Positions 7,065 through 15,824 are shown, counted from the stretch's first letter. The stretch is DNA of 64,000 nt from CAVTSA01 sp963790575 (GCA_963790575.1 CAWBPD010000007.1:20119-84118); one strand, 5' to 3'. The notes: generated from the sequence alone by a model not told the origin. Numbers and translations: made by a program.

Positions 7065-8714
7065 TCAGGTCGTGGTCGCCGCCTCCGCCTCCGATGGCAC
7101 GCCCAGGTTCAGCTCGGCCACCGCTTCCTCACGCATCTTGAACTTCTGCACCTTCCCGGTCACCGTCATGGGGAAGGCGTCGACGAACTTCCAGTAGCGC
7201 GGGATCTTGTAGGTCGCGATCTTGCCACGGCAGTACCCGGTCAGCTGCTCGCCGGTGACCGAGGCGCCGGAGCGCACCTTGACCCAGGCCATCACCTCCT
7301 CGCCGTAACGCTCGCTGGGGACGCCGATCACCTGCACGTCCGAGATGTCGGGGTGGCTGTACAGGAACTCCTCCACCTCGCGCGGGTAGACGTTCTCGCC
7401 GCCGCGGATGACCATGTCCTTGATCCGCCCCACGATCGCGAGATAGCCCTCGTCGTCCATCGTGGCCAGGTCGCCGGTATGCATCCAGCGCGCCTCGTCG
7501 ATCGCCGCCGCGGTCGCCTCCGGGTTATTCCAGTACCGCAGCATCACCAGGTACCCGCGGCTGCACAGCTCGCCCGGCTCTCCGCGCGGCACCACGTTCC
7601 CGGACACCGGGTCGACGACCTTGATCTCGACGTGGGGGTGGACCCGGCCCACCGTCGCCACCTGCTTCTCCAGCGGGTCGTCGGTGTGGGTCTGCGTGCT
7701 CACCGGCGAGGTCTCGGTCATGCCGTAGCAGATCGTCACCTCCGGCATGTGCATCAGCGAGCGCACCTTCTTCATGACCTCGACCGGGCAGGGGGAGCCG
7801 GCCATGATCCCTGTGCGCAGTGAGGAGAAGTCGAACTTCGAGAAATCGGCGTGGTCGAGCTCGGCGATGAACATGGTGGGCACACCGTAGAGGGACGTGC
7901 ACCGCTCCTCCTGCACCGCGGTCATGGTCGCCAGCGGCTCGAAGGCCTCGCCCGGGATCACCATGCAGGCCCCGTGCGTGGTGCAGGCGAGGTTGCCCAG
8001 CACCATGCCGAAGCAGTGATAGAAGGGCACCGGGATACAGACCCGGTCCGCCTCCGTGTAGTGGAGCGTCTCCCCGATCATGAGCGCGTTGTTGAGGATG
8101 TTGTGGTGCGAGAGGGTCGCGCCCTTGGGAAAGCCGGTCGTCCCCGAGGTGTACTGGATGTTGATGGGATCGTCGAACTGCAGCTGCGACTCCAGCTTCG
8201 CCAGCTCCCCCTCGTCGCCCCCATCTCCCGCCAGCAGCAGGTCCGCCCAGCCTTCCTCCAGGATCAGCGCCTCACGCAGATTGGGAAGGCGGTCGCGGAC
8301 CTCCGCCAGCATCCGCGCGTAGTCGTTGGTGCGGAAGGCGCGGGCCAGGACCAGCAGGCTCACCTCCGACTGGCGCAGCGCGTACTCCAGCTCCGCCGTC
8401 TTGTAGGCGGGGTTGATGTTGACCAGGATCGCGCCCACCCGTGCCGACCCGTACTGCAGAATCGTCCACTCCGAGCGGTTAGGCGCCCAGATCCCGACTC
8501 GATCACCCCTCCTGACCCCCCGCGCGAGCAGCCCCTTGGCGCACCGCGTGGTCTGGTCCCAGAACTCGCGGTAGGTGAGCCGCACACCCTGCTGCCGGTC
8601 GACCAGCGCCTCCCGGTCCTCGAACCGTTCCACCGTCCGCTGCAGGTTCTGGCCGATGGTATCGCCGAGCAGAGGGGCCTGACTGGCGCCCTGCACATAT
8701 GAAGGTTCCGACAT
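7065..8714 (-). CDS. AMP-forming acyl-CoA ligase (FadD-like)
   Basis: A 549-residue ANL-superfamily enzyme of standard length, activating a carboxylic acid as acyl-AMP and then acyl-CoA. Motifs: the P-loop YTSGTTGFPKGATLSH (about 188-203), YGMTETSP for adenine binding, MHTGDLATMD, the hinge GRIKDMVIRGGENVYPREVE, and the C-terminal catalytic Lys in TVTGKVQKFKMRE. The order matches medium/long-chain fatty acyl-CoA synthetases. A good ribosome-binding site (GGGAGGTGTG) precedes the ATG. No other fatty-acid gene is adjacent, so the substrate is open. Confidence 0.93.
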   Translation of the reverse strand: MSEPSYVQGASQAPLLGDTIGQNLQRTVERFEDREALVDRQQGVRLTYREFWDQTTRCAKGLLARGVRRGDRVGIWAPNRSEWTILQYGSARVGAILVNINPAYKTAELEYALRQSEVSLLVLARAFRTNDYARMLAEVRDRLPNLREALILEEGWADLLLAGDGGDEGELAKLESQLQFDDPINIQYTSGTTGFPKGATLSHHNILNNALMIGETLHYTEADRVCIPVPFYHCFGMVLGNLACTTHGACMVIPGEAFEPLATMTAVQEERCTSLYGVPTMFIAELDHADFSKFDFSSLRTGIMAGSPCPVEVMKKVRSLMHMPEVTICYGMTETSPVSTQTHTDDPLEKQVATVGRVHPHVEIKVVDPVSGNVVPRGEPGELCSRGYLVMLRYWNNPEATAAAIDEARWMHTGDLATMDDEGYLAIVGRIKDMVIRGGENVYPREVEEFLYSHPDISDVQVIGVPSERYGEEVMAWVKVRSGASVTGEQLTGYCRGKIATYKIPRYWKFVDAFPMTVTGKVQKFKMREEAVAELNLGVPSEAEAATTT

Positions 8715-8809
8715 CCCGACACACCTCCCACGACTCTCTCAATGGCTGGCCCCAGGATGGCACCGGACGCGGAATTTGTGAACCATGACGGCCGGTTTGT
8801 CGGGGCACG

Positions 8810-9466
8810 ATGTCTCGTGCGGCGACCGCCCGTCAGATCGCGGAAGCAGTGGCAGGGCTGGAGGCCCGCGACCCGGTCATCGCCCGAATCCATTCCCAGG
8901 CCGGCCTGCCGGTGCTGCGGCCGCCGTCGGGGACGCCCTTCGAGGCGTTGGTGCTCTCCATCACCCACCAGCAGCTGGCCGGCGCCGCGGCGGCGGCCAT
9001 CCACCGCCGCCTGGTCGACGTCCTGGACGGGGAGGTGACGCCGGAGCGGGTGCTGGCCGCGCCGGCGGTGGAGCTGCGCGCCGCCGGCCTCTCGACCCGC
9101 AAGGTGGAGTCGTTGCGCGACCTGGCGAGCAAGGTGGCGGACGGCGCCGTGCACCTCGACGGCCGTCGTCTGGCCCGGGAGAGCGATGACGAGGTCGTCG
9201 ACCGGCTGAGCTCGGTCCGCGGCATCGGGCGCTGGTCGGCAGAGATGTTCCTGATCTTTCAGCTGCGGCGGCTCGACGTCTGGCCGGTGGGGGATCTCGG
9301 CGTGCGTCGTGGGTTCGGGCTGGCATGGGGCATCCCCACGCCGACCCCCCGCCGGCTGGAGGAGCTGGGGGAGGTCTACCGGCCCTACCGCAGCCTGGTC
9401 GCCTGGTACTGCTGGCGTGCCGTCCAGCTCTACGGGCGAGCGCAGCGAAGCGCCGTCACCGCCTGA
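8810..9466 (+). CDS. AlkA-like DNA-3-methyladenine glycosylase
   Basis: A 218-residue HhH-GPD base-excision repair enzyme. The helix-hairpin-helix is LSSVRGIGRWSAEMFLIF (about 136-153) and the catalytic Asp lies in WPVGDLGVRRG (about 166-170). The ITHQQLAGAAAAAI segment is typical of the AlkA branch. It removes alkylated bases such as 3-methyladenine. It lacks the Ada-like and N-terminal domains of larger AlkA proteins, as in the shorter Mag/AlkA forms. It is divergent from the acyl-CoA ligase and converges on the lipoate ligase pair. Confidence 0.9.
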   Translation: MSRAATARQIAEAVAGLEARDPVIARIHSQAGLPVLRPPSGTPFEALVLSITHQQLAGAAAAAIHRRLVDVLDGEVTPERVLAAPAVELRAAGLSTRKVESLRDLASKVADGAVHLDGRRLARESDDEVVDRLSSVRGIGRWSAEMFLIFQLRRLDVWPVGDLGVRRGFGLAWGIPTPTPRRLEELGEVYRPYRSLVAWYCWRAVQLYGRAQRSAVTA

Positions 9467-9484
9467 GCCCGGCGCTCGCGATTA

Positions 9485-9550
9485 GGGCCGGCTGTCCGCA
9501 GTGGGACCCTTGCGGCCGGGCGGTAGCGTCCCAGTGCGGACACTCGGCCC
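9485..9550. terminator. 66-bp imperfect palindrome between convergent genes
   Basis: Arms at 9485-9507 and 9528-9550 are complementary over 23 bp with three mismatches. It fills the gap between the AlkA-like gene and the lipoate ligase gene and probably ends transcription from both sides. Confidence 0.55.
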
Positions 9551-10321
9551 TCAAAGCTCGTGCACCCAGGCGTCGGTGCCGTAGCGCGTCCCCACCAGCG
9601 CCTCGGCCGCCGCCATCTCGTCGGGGCTGATCGCAACCTCCTCCAGGCCCCCCACCTGGGCGGCGAAGGACCGGATCATGCGCTCGATCACCTCATCGCG
9701 TGGCAGCTGCGTCTGCAACCGCAGCGGGCCCACCCTCCGGGCCGCCGACGGGATGCCCTTGTCGGAGACCTTCTCCTTGCCGATCCGGAGCACCTCCAGC
9801 ATGCGGTCCGAGTTCAGGTCGTAGGACAGGGTGGCGTGGTGCAGCACGGCGCCCGGACGCCGCGCCTGCGCCGCCCCGCCGATCTTGCCGCCGGCCGAGG
9901 TGATGTCGTTGATGGGTTGGTACCAGGCGTCCACGCCCAGGTCGCGCAGGGCGGCGATCACCCAGCCGTCGAGGAAGGCGTAGGAGTCGACGTAGGACAT
10001 GCCCTCGACCAGGGCGGCCGGCGCATAGAGCGAGTAGGTGATGATGTTCGGCGGCTCCACGAACATCGCGCCCCCGCCGGTCATCCGGCGCATCAGCACC
10101 ACCCCGTACCGCTTCGCCGCCTCCTCGTCGACCTCATTGCGCACCGACTGGAACCGGCCCAGCACCACCTCCGGTTCGACCCGGCCCCAGAAGCGAAGGG
10201 TGGGGGCGTGACCGCCCTCCCCGACCTCACGCGTCAGGACTTCGTCGAGCGCGTGATTGAGGGCGGAGACGACGGGGAGCGGGCGGATCAGCTGCCAGTG
10301 GTAGTCGTGCCAGGCGGTCAC
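9551..10321 (-). CDS. lplA: Lipoate-protein ligase, catalytic subunit (LplA type)
   Basis: A 256-residue BPL/LPL-fold enzyme that joins lipoate, through lipoyl-AMP, to a lysine of E2 or GcvH proteins. Diagnostic motifs: RRMTGGGAMF (about 78-87) and GGKIGGAAQARRPGAVLHHATLSYDL (about 145-170), whose Lys binds lipoyl-AMP. It lacks the C-terminal accessory domain present in E. coli LplA; that domain appears to be encoded by the upstream gene, whose stop overlaps this start by 4 nt. The two would work as one enzyme. Confidence 0.88.
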   Translation of the reverse strand: MTAWHDYHWQLIRPLPVVSALNHALDEVLTREVGEGGHAPTLRFWGRVEPEVVLGRFQSVRNEVDEEAAKRYGVVLMRRMTGGGAMFVEPPNIITYSLYAPAALVEGMSYVDSYAFLDGWVIAALRDLGVDAWYQPINDITSAGGKIGGAAQARRPGAVLHHATLSYDLNSDRMLEVLRIGKEKVSDKGIPSAARRVGPLRLQTQLPRDEVIERMIRSFAAQVGGLEEVAISPDEMAAAEALVGTRYGTDAWVHEL

Positions 10322-10593
10322 GCCAGCGCCCTCCGCACCGCTGCCGCGATCGCGGCCGCGTCGAATCCGATCAGGGTCATCCGGCCCTCGATCGCGTCCT
10401 CCAGGCGGCGGGCCAGGACTTCCGGCGGGGTATCGGCGTCCGCGCCTTCCAGCGCCCGGTCCAGCGCTCGCAGAGCCTCCGGTGGTTCCAGGAAGAAGTC
10501 GCCCGAGAGTCGGACGTCGCGCAGCCGCCCGTCGGTCACCTCATAGTCGACGACCACCAGCTTGCCACCCGGCACCTTGTACTCCCCGTGCAT
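10318..10593 (-). CDS. lplB: Lipoate-protein ligase accessory subunit (LplB type)
   Basis: A 91-residue protein with the fold pattern of the lipoate ligase C-terminal accessory domain: HGEYKVPGGKLVVVDYEV, then LSGDFFLEPPEAL and a helical tail. In Thermoplasma-type bipartite ligases this small subunit is needed for lipoate activation by LplA. Here it comes first and overlaps the catalytic gene by 4 nt, which favours equal amounts of both subunits. It is divergent from a padR gene. Confidence 0.85.
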   Translation of the reverse strand: MHGEYKVPGGKLVVVDYEVTDGRLRDVRLSGDFFLEPPEALRALDRALEGADADTPPEVLARRLEDAIEGRMTLIGFDAAAIAAAVRRALA

Positions 10594-10632
10594 CCCAAAG
10601 CCGATCCTACGAGCGGGCTTGCCAGGTCCTTA

Positions 10633-10646
10633 TCTACATATGTAGA
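10633..10646. promoter_or_regulatory. PadR operator candidate: 14-bp perfect palindrome
   Basis: TCTACATATGTAGA is a perfect palindrome in the 62-bp gap between lplB and padR. It overlaps the inferred -10 box TAGACT (10643-10648), which lies 7 nt before the padR ATG. Binding there would block padR transcription, as expected for autoregulation. PadR binding is inferred from position only. Confidence 0.55.
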
Positions 10647-10655
10647 CTATGCCCC

Positions 10656-10961
10656 ATGCCGCGCCGGCCCAACACCTCACCGCAGACGCTCGCGGTGCTG
10701 GACGCGCTGCTCGAGCGGCCCTGGGTGTGGCAGCACGGCTACGACTTGAGCCGCCGGACCCAGCTGCGGTCGGGCACGCTTTACCCGATCCTCCTCCGGC
10801 TGGCCGACCAGGGCCTGCTGGAGGCGCGCTGGGAGGGTCCCGAACGACCGGGCCTGCCTCCGCGCCACGTCTACCGCCTGACCACGGCGGGCGCCGAGGT
10901 TGCCGCCCGCCTGCTTTTGGTCCCGCCGGCGCTCTCCGCCCGGGCGGAGGTTTCAGCGTGA
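10656..10961 (+). CDS. PadR-family transcriptional regulator
   Basis: A 101-residue winged-helix protein: TSPQTLAVLDALL, then the PadR recognition motif SGTLYPILLRLADQGLLEARWE (about 38-59) and the RHVYRLTTAGAEVA wing. PadR proteins are dimeric repressors whose target is often the next gene. It starts leaderless (TAGACT 7 nt upstream) beside a palindromic operator, and its stop overlaps the GTG of a membrane-protein gene (GTGA). The overlap argues that the membrane protein is part of the same switch. Confidence 0.9.
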   Translation: MPRRPNTSPQTLAVLDALLERPWVWQHGYDLSRRTQLRSGTLYPILLRLADQGLLEARWEGPERPGLPPRHVYRLTTAGAEVAARLLLVPPALSARAEVSA

Positions 10962-11764
10962 TCGATCGGGTCGCCATCGCGGTCACGACGTGGGTGCTGC
11001 GCGGGGTCGCCTCGCTCGTGGGCAGGCCGCACCGCGAATGGCTGGACGCGCTGCTCGCCGAGCTCGACACCCTTCCGCGTGGTGCCCGCCGGCGGGCCTG
11101 GGCCCTCGGCGGTCTGCGCCTGGCGGCGCTCCTGGCGGTGCGATCCGGCACCCGGTTCGCGTGGTGGCGCCACCCCGCGCGCAGCGCGGCGCTGGCCCTG
11201 GGCGCGCCGCCCCAGGCCCTCGGGGCCCGCCGCCCGGGGGCCGCCGGTACCCGACAGTACCTGACGGCCCTCGCCTGCGCCTGCGCCGCCGGCCTCTCGG
11301 TGCTGGTGCTGCGCGGCCTACTGGAGGACAGCCCCTACGCGTTCAACGCCGGGCAGGGGGCGCCGGCCGGCGTCCATCCCGACTGGGCGAACCCCATGAG
11401 CCTGGCCTTCGACCTGGTGGTGTTCGCCTCGGCGGCCGAGCTGCTGGGGATGCTCGCGCTCACGGTCTGCTTGCTCCGGTTCGCCTCGGCGGGCCGAGTC
11501 CGCATCGCCAGGCCGGTGCGCGCCGCCCTGATCGCGAGCGCGGTGCCGCTCTGGGTCTTGGTGGGCGCGACCCTCCTGTTCGGGTGGGCCGCCCACCAGA
11601 GCGCGCCGACGATCTTCGACCAGGGCCGCGCTGGCGGGCTCTACCTCACCTGGGTGTCCTGGGTGGGCTTGGCCACGGTGCTGGCGACGGCGGCGGCGGT
11701 CATGACGATCGCCGGCGTCGGCCGGGGGCGGCGGCCGGAGACGGAGTCCGCGCCCACGGGCTGA
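10958..11764 (+). CDS. PadR-coupled integral membrane protein
   Basis: A 268-residue protein with about four hydrophobic helices (around residues 88-110, 140-165, 185-205 and 230-255) and a basic N-terminal region (VGRPHREWLDALLAELDTLPRGARRRAWALGG). This layout, a WL.ALLAEL segment before the membrane part and a PadR gene directly upstream, occurs in actinobacterial PadR/membrane-protein pairs. Its biochemical role is unknown; membrane-stress sensing is a guess. The GTG start is set by the 4-nt overlap with padR. Confidence 0.75.
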   Translation: MIDRVAIAVTTWVLRGVASLVGRPHREWLDALLAELDTLPRGARRRAWALGGLRLAALLAVRSGTRFAWWRHPARSAALALGAPPQALGARRPGAAGTRQYLTALACACAAGLSVLVLRGLLEDSPYAFNAGQGAPAGVHPDWANPMSLAFDLVVFASAAELLGMLALTVCLLRFASAGRVRIARPVRAALIASAVPLWVLVGATLLFGWAAHQSAPTIFDQGRAGGLYLTWVSWVGLATVLATAAAVMTIAGVGRGRRPETESAPTG

Positions 11765-11773
11765 GGTGAGCTG

Positions 11774-11923
11774 ATGCGGGCGCTCACGATTCTGCTCGGT
11801 ACCGGCGGCGACAACCTGAAGGAGAACTTCCCCGCCACGCTCGGCTTGACGCTGATCGCGCTGGTGCTCATCGCGCTGGTGGTCGTGGCCCTCGACGTCC
11901 TCTGGCTCAGACGCCGGCGGTAG
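11774..11923 (+). CDS. 49-residue single-helix membrane protein
   Basis: ATG at 11774, preceded by a purine-rich GAGGTGAG site, to TAG at 11921-11923. A short polar N-terminus with GGDNLKENFP is followed by one strong transmembrane helix (about 22-46) and an arginine stop-transfer tail (RRRR). It lies 9 nt after the PadR-coupled membrane gene, so probably in the same operon, where it could be a small regulatory or accessory subunit. No family is recognised. Confidence 0.6.
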   Translation: MRALTILLGTGGDNLKENFPATLGLTLIALVLIALVVVALDVLWLRRRR

Positions 11924-11952
11924 GTCCAGCCGCGCCATACACTCGGGCCACC

Positions 11953-12798
11953 GTGGCCCCGGACTACACGCCCCTCGCCATGGGGGACTACTTCGACGAA
12001 TTCGGCGAGCGGGAGTGGGAACGCCTCGAACGGCGGCCCATGGACCGGGTGAACCTCGAGCTCCATCGCCGCCTGCTGGCCCGGCTGGTCAAGCGCGGCG
12101 ACCATGTCCTGGAAGTCGGCGCCGGTCCCGGCCGCTTCACCATCCAGCTGGCGGAGCTGGGGGCACGGGTGACGGTGGTCGACGTCTCGCAGCGTCAGCT
12201 GGCCCTCAACCGCGAGCGGGTCGGCGCCGCAGGGTTCGAGGCGGCGGTGGTCGCCCGCGAGCTAGGGGACGTGGTCGATCTCTCGAGGTTCCACGACTCG
12301 GGGTTCGACGTGGTGACGGCGTTCGGGGGCCCCCTCAGCTACGTCTTCGAGCGCGCCGGCGACGGGCTGGAACAGATGCTGCGGAAGGTCCGCCCGGGGG
12401 GCATGGTGGCGTTCAGCGTGATGAGCCGCTGGGGCTCGCTGCGGATGGCCCTGAGCGGCGTCCTCGATTTCGAGCGGCAGGGGCAGGGCGAGATGAACCG
12501 CCGGGTGATCGAGACCGGCGACCTGGTCGCTGAGGATGCTCGTGTGCGGGGCATGACCCTTCCTCACAACTGTCACCTCTTCACCTGGCCTGAGGTGGAG
12601 GCGCTGCTGCGCGACCGGCCCTGCGAGCTGGTCGAGGCCTCGGCCTCCAACTACCTCTCCGTGAACCTAGGCGACCTCCTCGAGGGCCTCGACGAGTTGC
12701 TCTGGCACCGGGTGCTGGATTGGGAGGATGGGGTGTGCCGCTCTCCCGGGCTCCTGGACGCCGGCACGCACATCCTGGTCGCCCTGCGCAAAACATGA
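11953..12798 (+). CDS. Class I SAM-dependent methyltransferase
   Basis: A 281-residue Rossmann-fold methyltransferase. Motif I, VLEVGAGPGRFTIQLAE (about 53-69), and the acidic end of strand 2, VTVVDVS, bind S-adenosylmethionine; FDVVTAFGGPLSYVFE is the post-II region. The substrate is unknown; a small molecule is more likely than rRNA because no RNA-binding domain is present. It starts with GTG at 11953, with a TACACT hexamer 9 nt upstream. Confidence 0.85.
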   Translation: MAPDYTPLAMGDYFDEFGEREWERLERRPMDRVNLELHRRLLARLVKRGDHVLEVGAGPGRFTIQLAELGARVTVVDVSQRQLALNRERVGAAGFEAAVVARELGDVVDLSRFHDSGFDVVTAFGGPLSYVFERAGDGLEQMLRKVRPGGMVAFSVMSRWGSLRMALSGVLDFERQGQGEMNRRVIETGDLVAEDARVRGMTLPHNCHLFTWPEVEALLRDRPCELVEASASNYLSVNLGDLLEGLDELLWHRVLDWEDGVCRSPGLLDAGTHILVALRKT

Positions 12799-12842
12799 GG
12801 TGGCGCCGGGCCAATCGTCCGTTCTCTGAGCGCCGCGCGCGG

Positions 12843-12848
12843 TAGCTT
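12843..12848 (+). promoter_or_regulatory. Putative -10 box (TAGCTT) of mhuD
   Basis: TAGCTT lies 6 nt before the mhuD ATG; leaderless arrangement. Confidence 0.45.
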
Positions 12849-12854
12849 GCCCCT

Positions 12855-13151
12855 ATGGCGGTGGTGAAGATCAATGCGATCGAGGTGCCCGAGGACGCAG
12901 GACCGGAGCTGGAGCGGCGGTTCGCCCATCGCCTGCACGCGGTGGACGAGGCGCCCGGTTTTCTCGGGTTCGAGCTGCTCCGACCCGTGCGGGGGGAGAC
13001 CCGCTACTTCGTCTACACCAAGTGGCAGACGGAGGCCGACTACCAGGTCTGGGCCGAGGGTTCGGGGCGGGCGGCACACGCCGGCGAGCGTGGTGCCGCG
13101 GTGGCGAGCGGCGCCTCACTGCTCGAGTTCGAGGTGGTCGATCTCGGGTAG
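12855..13151 (+). CDS. mhuD: MhuD-type haem-degrading monooxygenase
   Basis: A 98-residue ABM-fold protein very close to Mycobacterium tuberculosis MhuD (as I recall that sequence): it shares VKINAIEVP, GPELE.RFAHR.HAV, PGFLGF.LLRPV.GE.RYFV and GASLLEFEVV. The catalytic set of the IsdG/MhuD family is complete at matching positions: Asn7, Trp66 and the haem-ligand His75, plus Arg26. MhuD opens haem to mycobilin with release of iron but not CO. No haem-uptake gene is adjacent, so iron recycling from internal haem is as likely as nutritional use. The start is leaderless. Confidence 0.9.
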   Translation: MAVVKINAIEVPEDAGPELERRFAHRLHAVDEAPGFLGFELLRPVRGETRYFVYTKWQTEADYQVWAEGSGRAAHAGERGAAVASGASLLEFEVVDLG

Positions 13152-13190
13152 CGGGCGATCAGGTCCCACGATCACCGTCGCGGCCGCCGT

Positions 13191-13196
13191 TAGTCT
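13191..13196 (+). promoter_or_regulatory. Putative -10 box (TAGTCT) of ppc
   Basis: TAGTCT ends 6 nt before the GTG at 13203; no Shine-Dalgarno sequence is seen. Confidence 0.45.
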
Positions 13197-13202
13197 CTGT
13201 TC

Positions 13203-15824
13203 GTGACCGCGGAGCCGTCACCGTCTCCCCGCGCCAGCGCACGCCGTGAGATGCCGCCCGCGCTTCGCGACGACGTCAGGGTGCTGGGCGCGGCGCTTGG
13301 GCGGGTGATGGCGGAGGACGACGGCGTGCCGCTGCTGGAGGATGTCGAACGGCTGCGCCGCATGGTCATCTCTGCGCGGGACGACGAGGCGGCGGAGCGA
13401 CAGGTGGAGCAGCTGGTGGCGGGCTGGCCGATCGAGCGCGCGGAGAAGGTGGCCCACGCCTTCACTTGCTACTTCCACCTCGCGAACCTGGCCGAGGAGC
13501 ATCACCGGGCGCGGGCTCTGCGGGCGCAGGATCGCGGCGCCACCCCTCACGAGTCGCTGGCCGCCACCGTCGGCGCGCTGGGCGCTGAGCAGGGACTGGA
13601 CTGGGTTCGCTCCCAGCTCGCCGACCTCGCCCTGACCTTCGTCTTCACCGCCCACCCGACCGAGGCCCGCCGGCGCGCGGTGACAACCGCCATCCGCCGC
13701 ATCGCGGAGCAGCTCGAGCATCTCGATGATCCCCGAGCCTCGGACACCGAGCGCCGTGATGCGACTCGCCGGCTGCTGGAGCAGATCGACACCCTGTGGC
13801 GGATCGAGCAGATCCGGAGCGCCAAGGTGGGACCGCTTGACGAGGTCCACTCGACGCTTCCGGTCTTCGTGGAGACCTTGTTCGACGCGGCGCCCCAGCT
13901 CTACCGCAACCTGGAGGCCGCGCTGGGCGTCCCCCCGGACCTCCCCGCCGCGCCCGTGGTGCCACCCTTTCTGCGCTTCGGAAGCTGGGTCGGCGGTGAT
14001 CGCGACGGGAACCCCTTCGTGACCGCGACCGTCACCGCCGAGACGATGAGACTGCAGGTGGCGACCGCGCTGGGGGCGCTGGAGGAGCGGACCCGCGCGG
14101 TGGCCGGACAGCTGAGCGCCAGCGGAATGTCGACGCCACCCGCGGAAGCGCTGTTGAGGCGGCTGGAGGAAGCCGAGGCGCGCGCCGGCTCGCGTGTGGG
14201 CGACTTCCCGATCGGGGACGAGCCACACCGCCGCTTCCTTCTCTATGTGCTGGCGCGGCTGGCGGCCACCCGGCGCGAGGATGCGGCGATGGCCTACGGG
14301 CGGAGCCGGGACTTCATCGATGACCTGCGCTGCGTGCAGGCGTCGCTGGCCGAGAGCGGCGCGCCGCGGCTCGCGTATGGCGCCCTGCAGGACCTGATCT
14401 GGTCGGCGCAGACCTTCGGCTTCCACCTCGCCGAGCTGGAGGTGCGTCAGCACAGCGCGGTGCACGAGCGGGCGCTGCGGGAGCTGGAGGCCGGCGGCGA
14501 GCTCTCGGGCCCGACGCAGGAGGTGCTGGCGACGTTTCGCGTGATCGCCGAGATCCAGCGGCGCGACGGCCCCGGCGCTTCCCACCGCTACGTGATCAGC
14601 TTCGCGCGCAGCGCGCAGGACGTGGCCAACGTGTTCGAGCTGGCCCGGCGCGCGGGTGGCCCTGCGGTCCCCGAGCTGGACGTGATCCCGCTCTTCGAGA
14701 CCGCCGACGACCTGCGGCGAGCGGTCACGGTGGCGGGGGAGATGCTGGAGCTGGCCCCGGTGCGCCGGCGTCTCGAACAGAATGGGCGGCACCTCGAGAT
14801 CATGATCGGGTACTCCGACTCGGCCAAAGAGGTGGGGCCGGTGGCGGCGCAGTTGGAGCTCTATCAGGCGCAGGGTGCGCTGGCCGCCTGGGCCGCCGAG
14901 CACGACATCAAGCTGACCCTGTTCCACGGCCGCGGTGGTGCTCTCGGGCGCGGCGGGGGACCGGCCAACCGAGCGGTGCTGGCGCAGGCGCCGGGGTCGG
15001 TGGCGGGGCGCTTCAAGGTCACCGAGCAGGGAGAGGTGATCTTCGCTCGCTACGGCAACCCGACGCTCGGGCTGCGACACCTGGAGCAGATGACCTCCGC
15101 CGTGCTGACCGCGTCGAGCCCCGCCACCGGCGACCGCACCCGGCAGGCGGCCGAGCGCTATGGCCGGCTCGCCCGGGAGCTCGGGGAGCGGTCGCGGCAG
15201 GCCTACCGGGCGCTGGTCGAGCAGCCCGAGCTGGGCCGCTGGTTCGCCACCGTCAGCCCCCTCGAGGAGCTGAGCGGCCTGCGCATCGGCTCCCGCCCGG
15301 CGCGGCGGACCGGCGGGGTCACCCTGGACGATCTGCGCGCCATCCCCTGGGTATTCGCCTGGTCTCAGATGCGGCTCAACCTGCCCGGCTGGTACGGGCT
15401 CGGGAGTGGGCTGGAGGCGGCCGACCTGGAGGAGCTGCGGGAGGCCTACCGTTCGTGGCCGCTCTTCACCTCTCTGCTCGACAACGCCGAGATGAGTCTG
15501 GCCAAGACCGACCGCCGGATCGCCCAACGCTACCTGGAGGTGGGTGGCCGGCCGGAGCTGAGGGAGCGGATCCTGGACGAGTACGACCGCACCACCCGGC
15601 GCGTGCTGGAGGTGACCGCGCACAGCCGGCTCCTGGAGTCGCGGCGGGTGCTGTCCTGGGCGGTGGAGCTGCGCAACCCGTACGTCGACGCCCTCTCACA
15701 CCTTCAGCTGCGCGCGCTGCGGGCCTTGCGCTCCGGCGGCGAGGGGGTGGATCGGGACCGGCTGGAGCGGCTGCTGCTCACCACCGTCAACGGCGTCGCG
15801 GCGGGCCTCCAGAACACCGGCTGA
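13203..15824 (+). CDS. ppc: Phosphoenolpyruvate carboxylase
   Basis: An 873-residue full-length enzyme that adds bicarbonate to PEP to give oxaloacetate, refilling the TCA cycle. The active-site motifs are intact: FTAHPTEARRR with the catalytic His (about 147-157), GGDRDGNPFVT (about 264-274), GYSDSAKEVGP (about 537-547) and the glycine-rich FHGRGGALGRGGGP (about 576-589). The C-terminus ends in the family's conserved QNTG, which sits in the active/allosteric region. Nothing suggests truncation. It probably has its own promoter. Confidence 0.97.
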   Translation: MTAEPSPSPRASARREMPPALRDDVRVLGAALGRVMAEDDGVPLLEDVERLRRMVISARDDEAAERQVEQLVAGWPIERAEKVAHAFTCYFHLANLAEEHHRARALRAQDRGATPHESLAATVGALGAEQGLDWVRSQLADLALTFVFTAHPTEARRRAVTTAIRRIAEQLEHLDDPRASDTERRDATRRLLEQIDTLWRIEQIRSAKVGPLDEVHSTLPVFVETLFDAAPQLYRNLEAALGVPPDLPAAPVVPPFLRFGSWVGGDRDGNPFVTATVTAETMRLQVATALGALEERTRAVAGQLSASGMSTPPAEALLRRLEEAEARAGSRVGDFPIGDEPHRRFLLYVLARLAATRREDAAMAYGRSRDFIDDLRCVQASLAESGAPRLAYGALQDLIWSAQTFGFHLAELEVRQHSAVHERALRELEAGGELSGPTQEVLATFRVIAEIQRRDGPGASHRYVISFARSAQDVANVFELARRAGGPAVPELDVIPLFETADDLRRAVTVAGEMLELAPVRRRLEQNGRHLEIMIGYSDSAKEVGPVAAQLELYQAQGALAAWAAEHDIKLTLFHGRGGALGRGGGPANRAVLAQAPGSVAGRFKVTEQGEVIFARYGNPTLGLRHLEQMTSAVLTASSPATGDRTRQAAERYGRLARELGERSRQAYRALVEQPELGRWFATVSPLEELSGLRIGSRPARRTGGVTLDDLRAIPWVFAWSQMRLNLPGWYGLGSGLEAADLEELREAYRSWPLFTSLLDNAEMSLAKTDRRIAQRYLEVGGRPELRERILDEYDRTTRRVLEVTAHSRLLESRRVLSWAVELRNPYVDALSHLQLRALRALRSGGEGVDRDRLERLLLTTVNGVAAGLQNTG

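Noticed and set aside
13218..15623. 801-codon open frame on the minus strand
   Set aside because: Exact antisense of ppc, His/Arg/Gln/Gly-rich without domains; a shadow produced by high GC.
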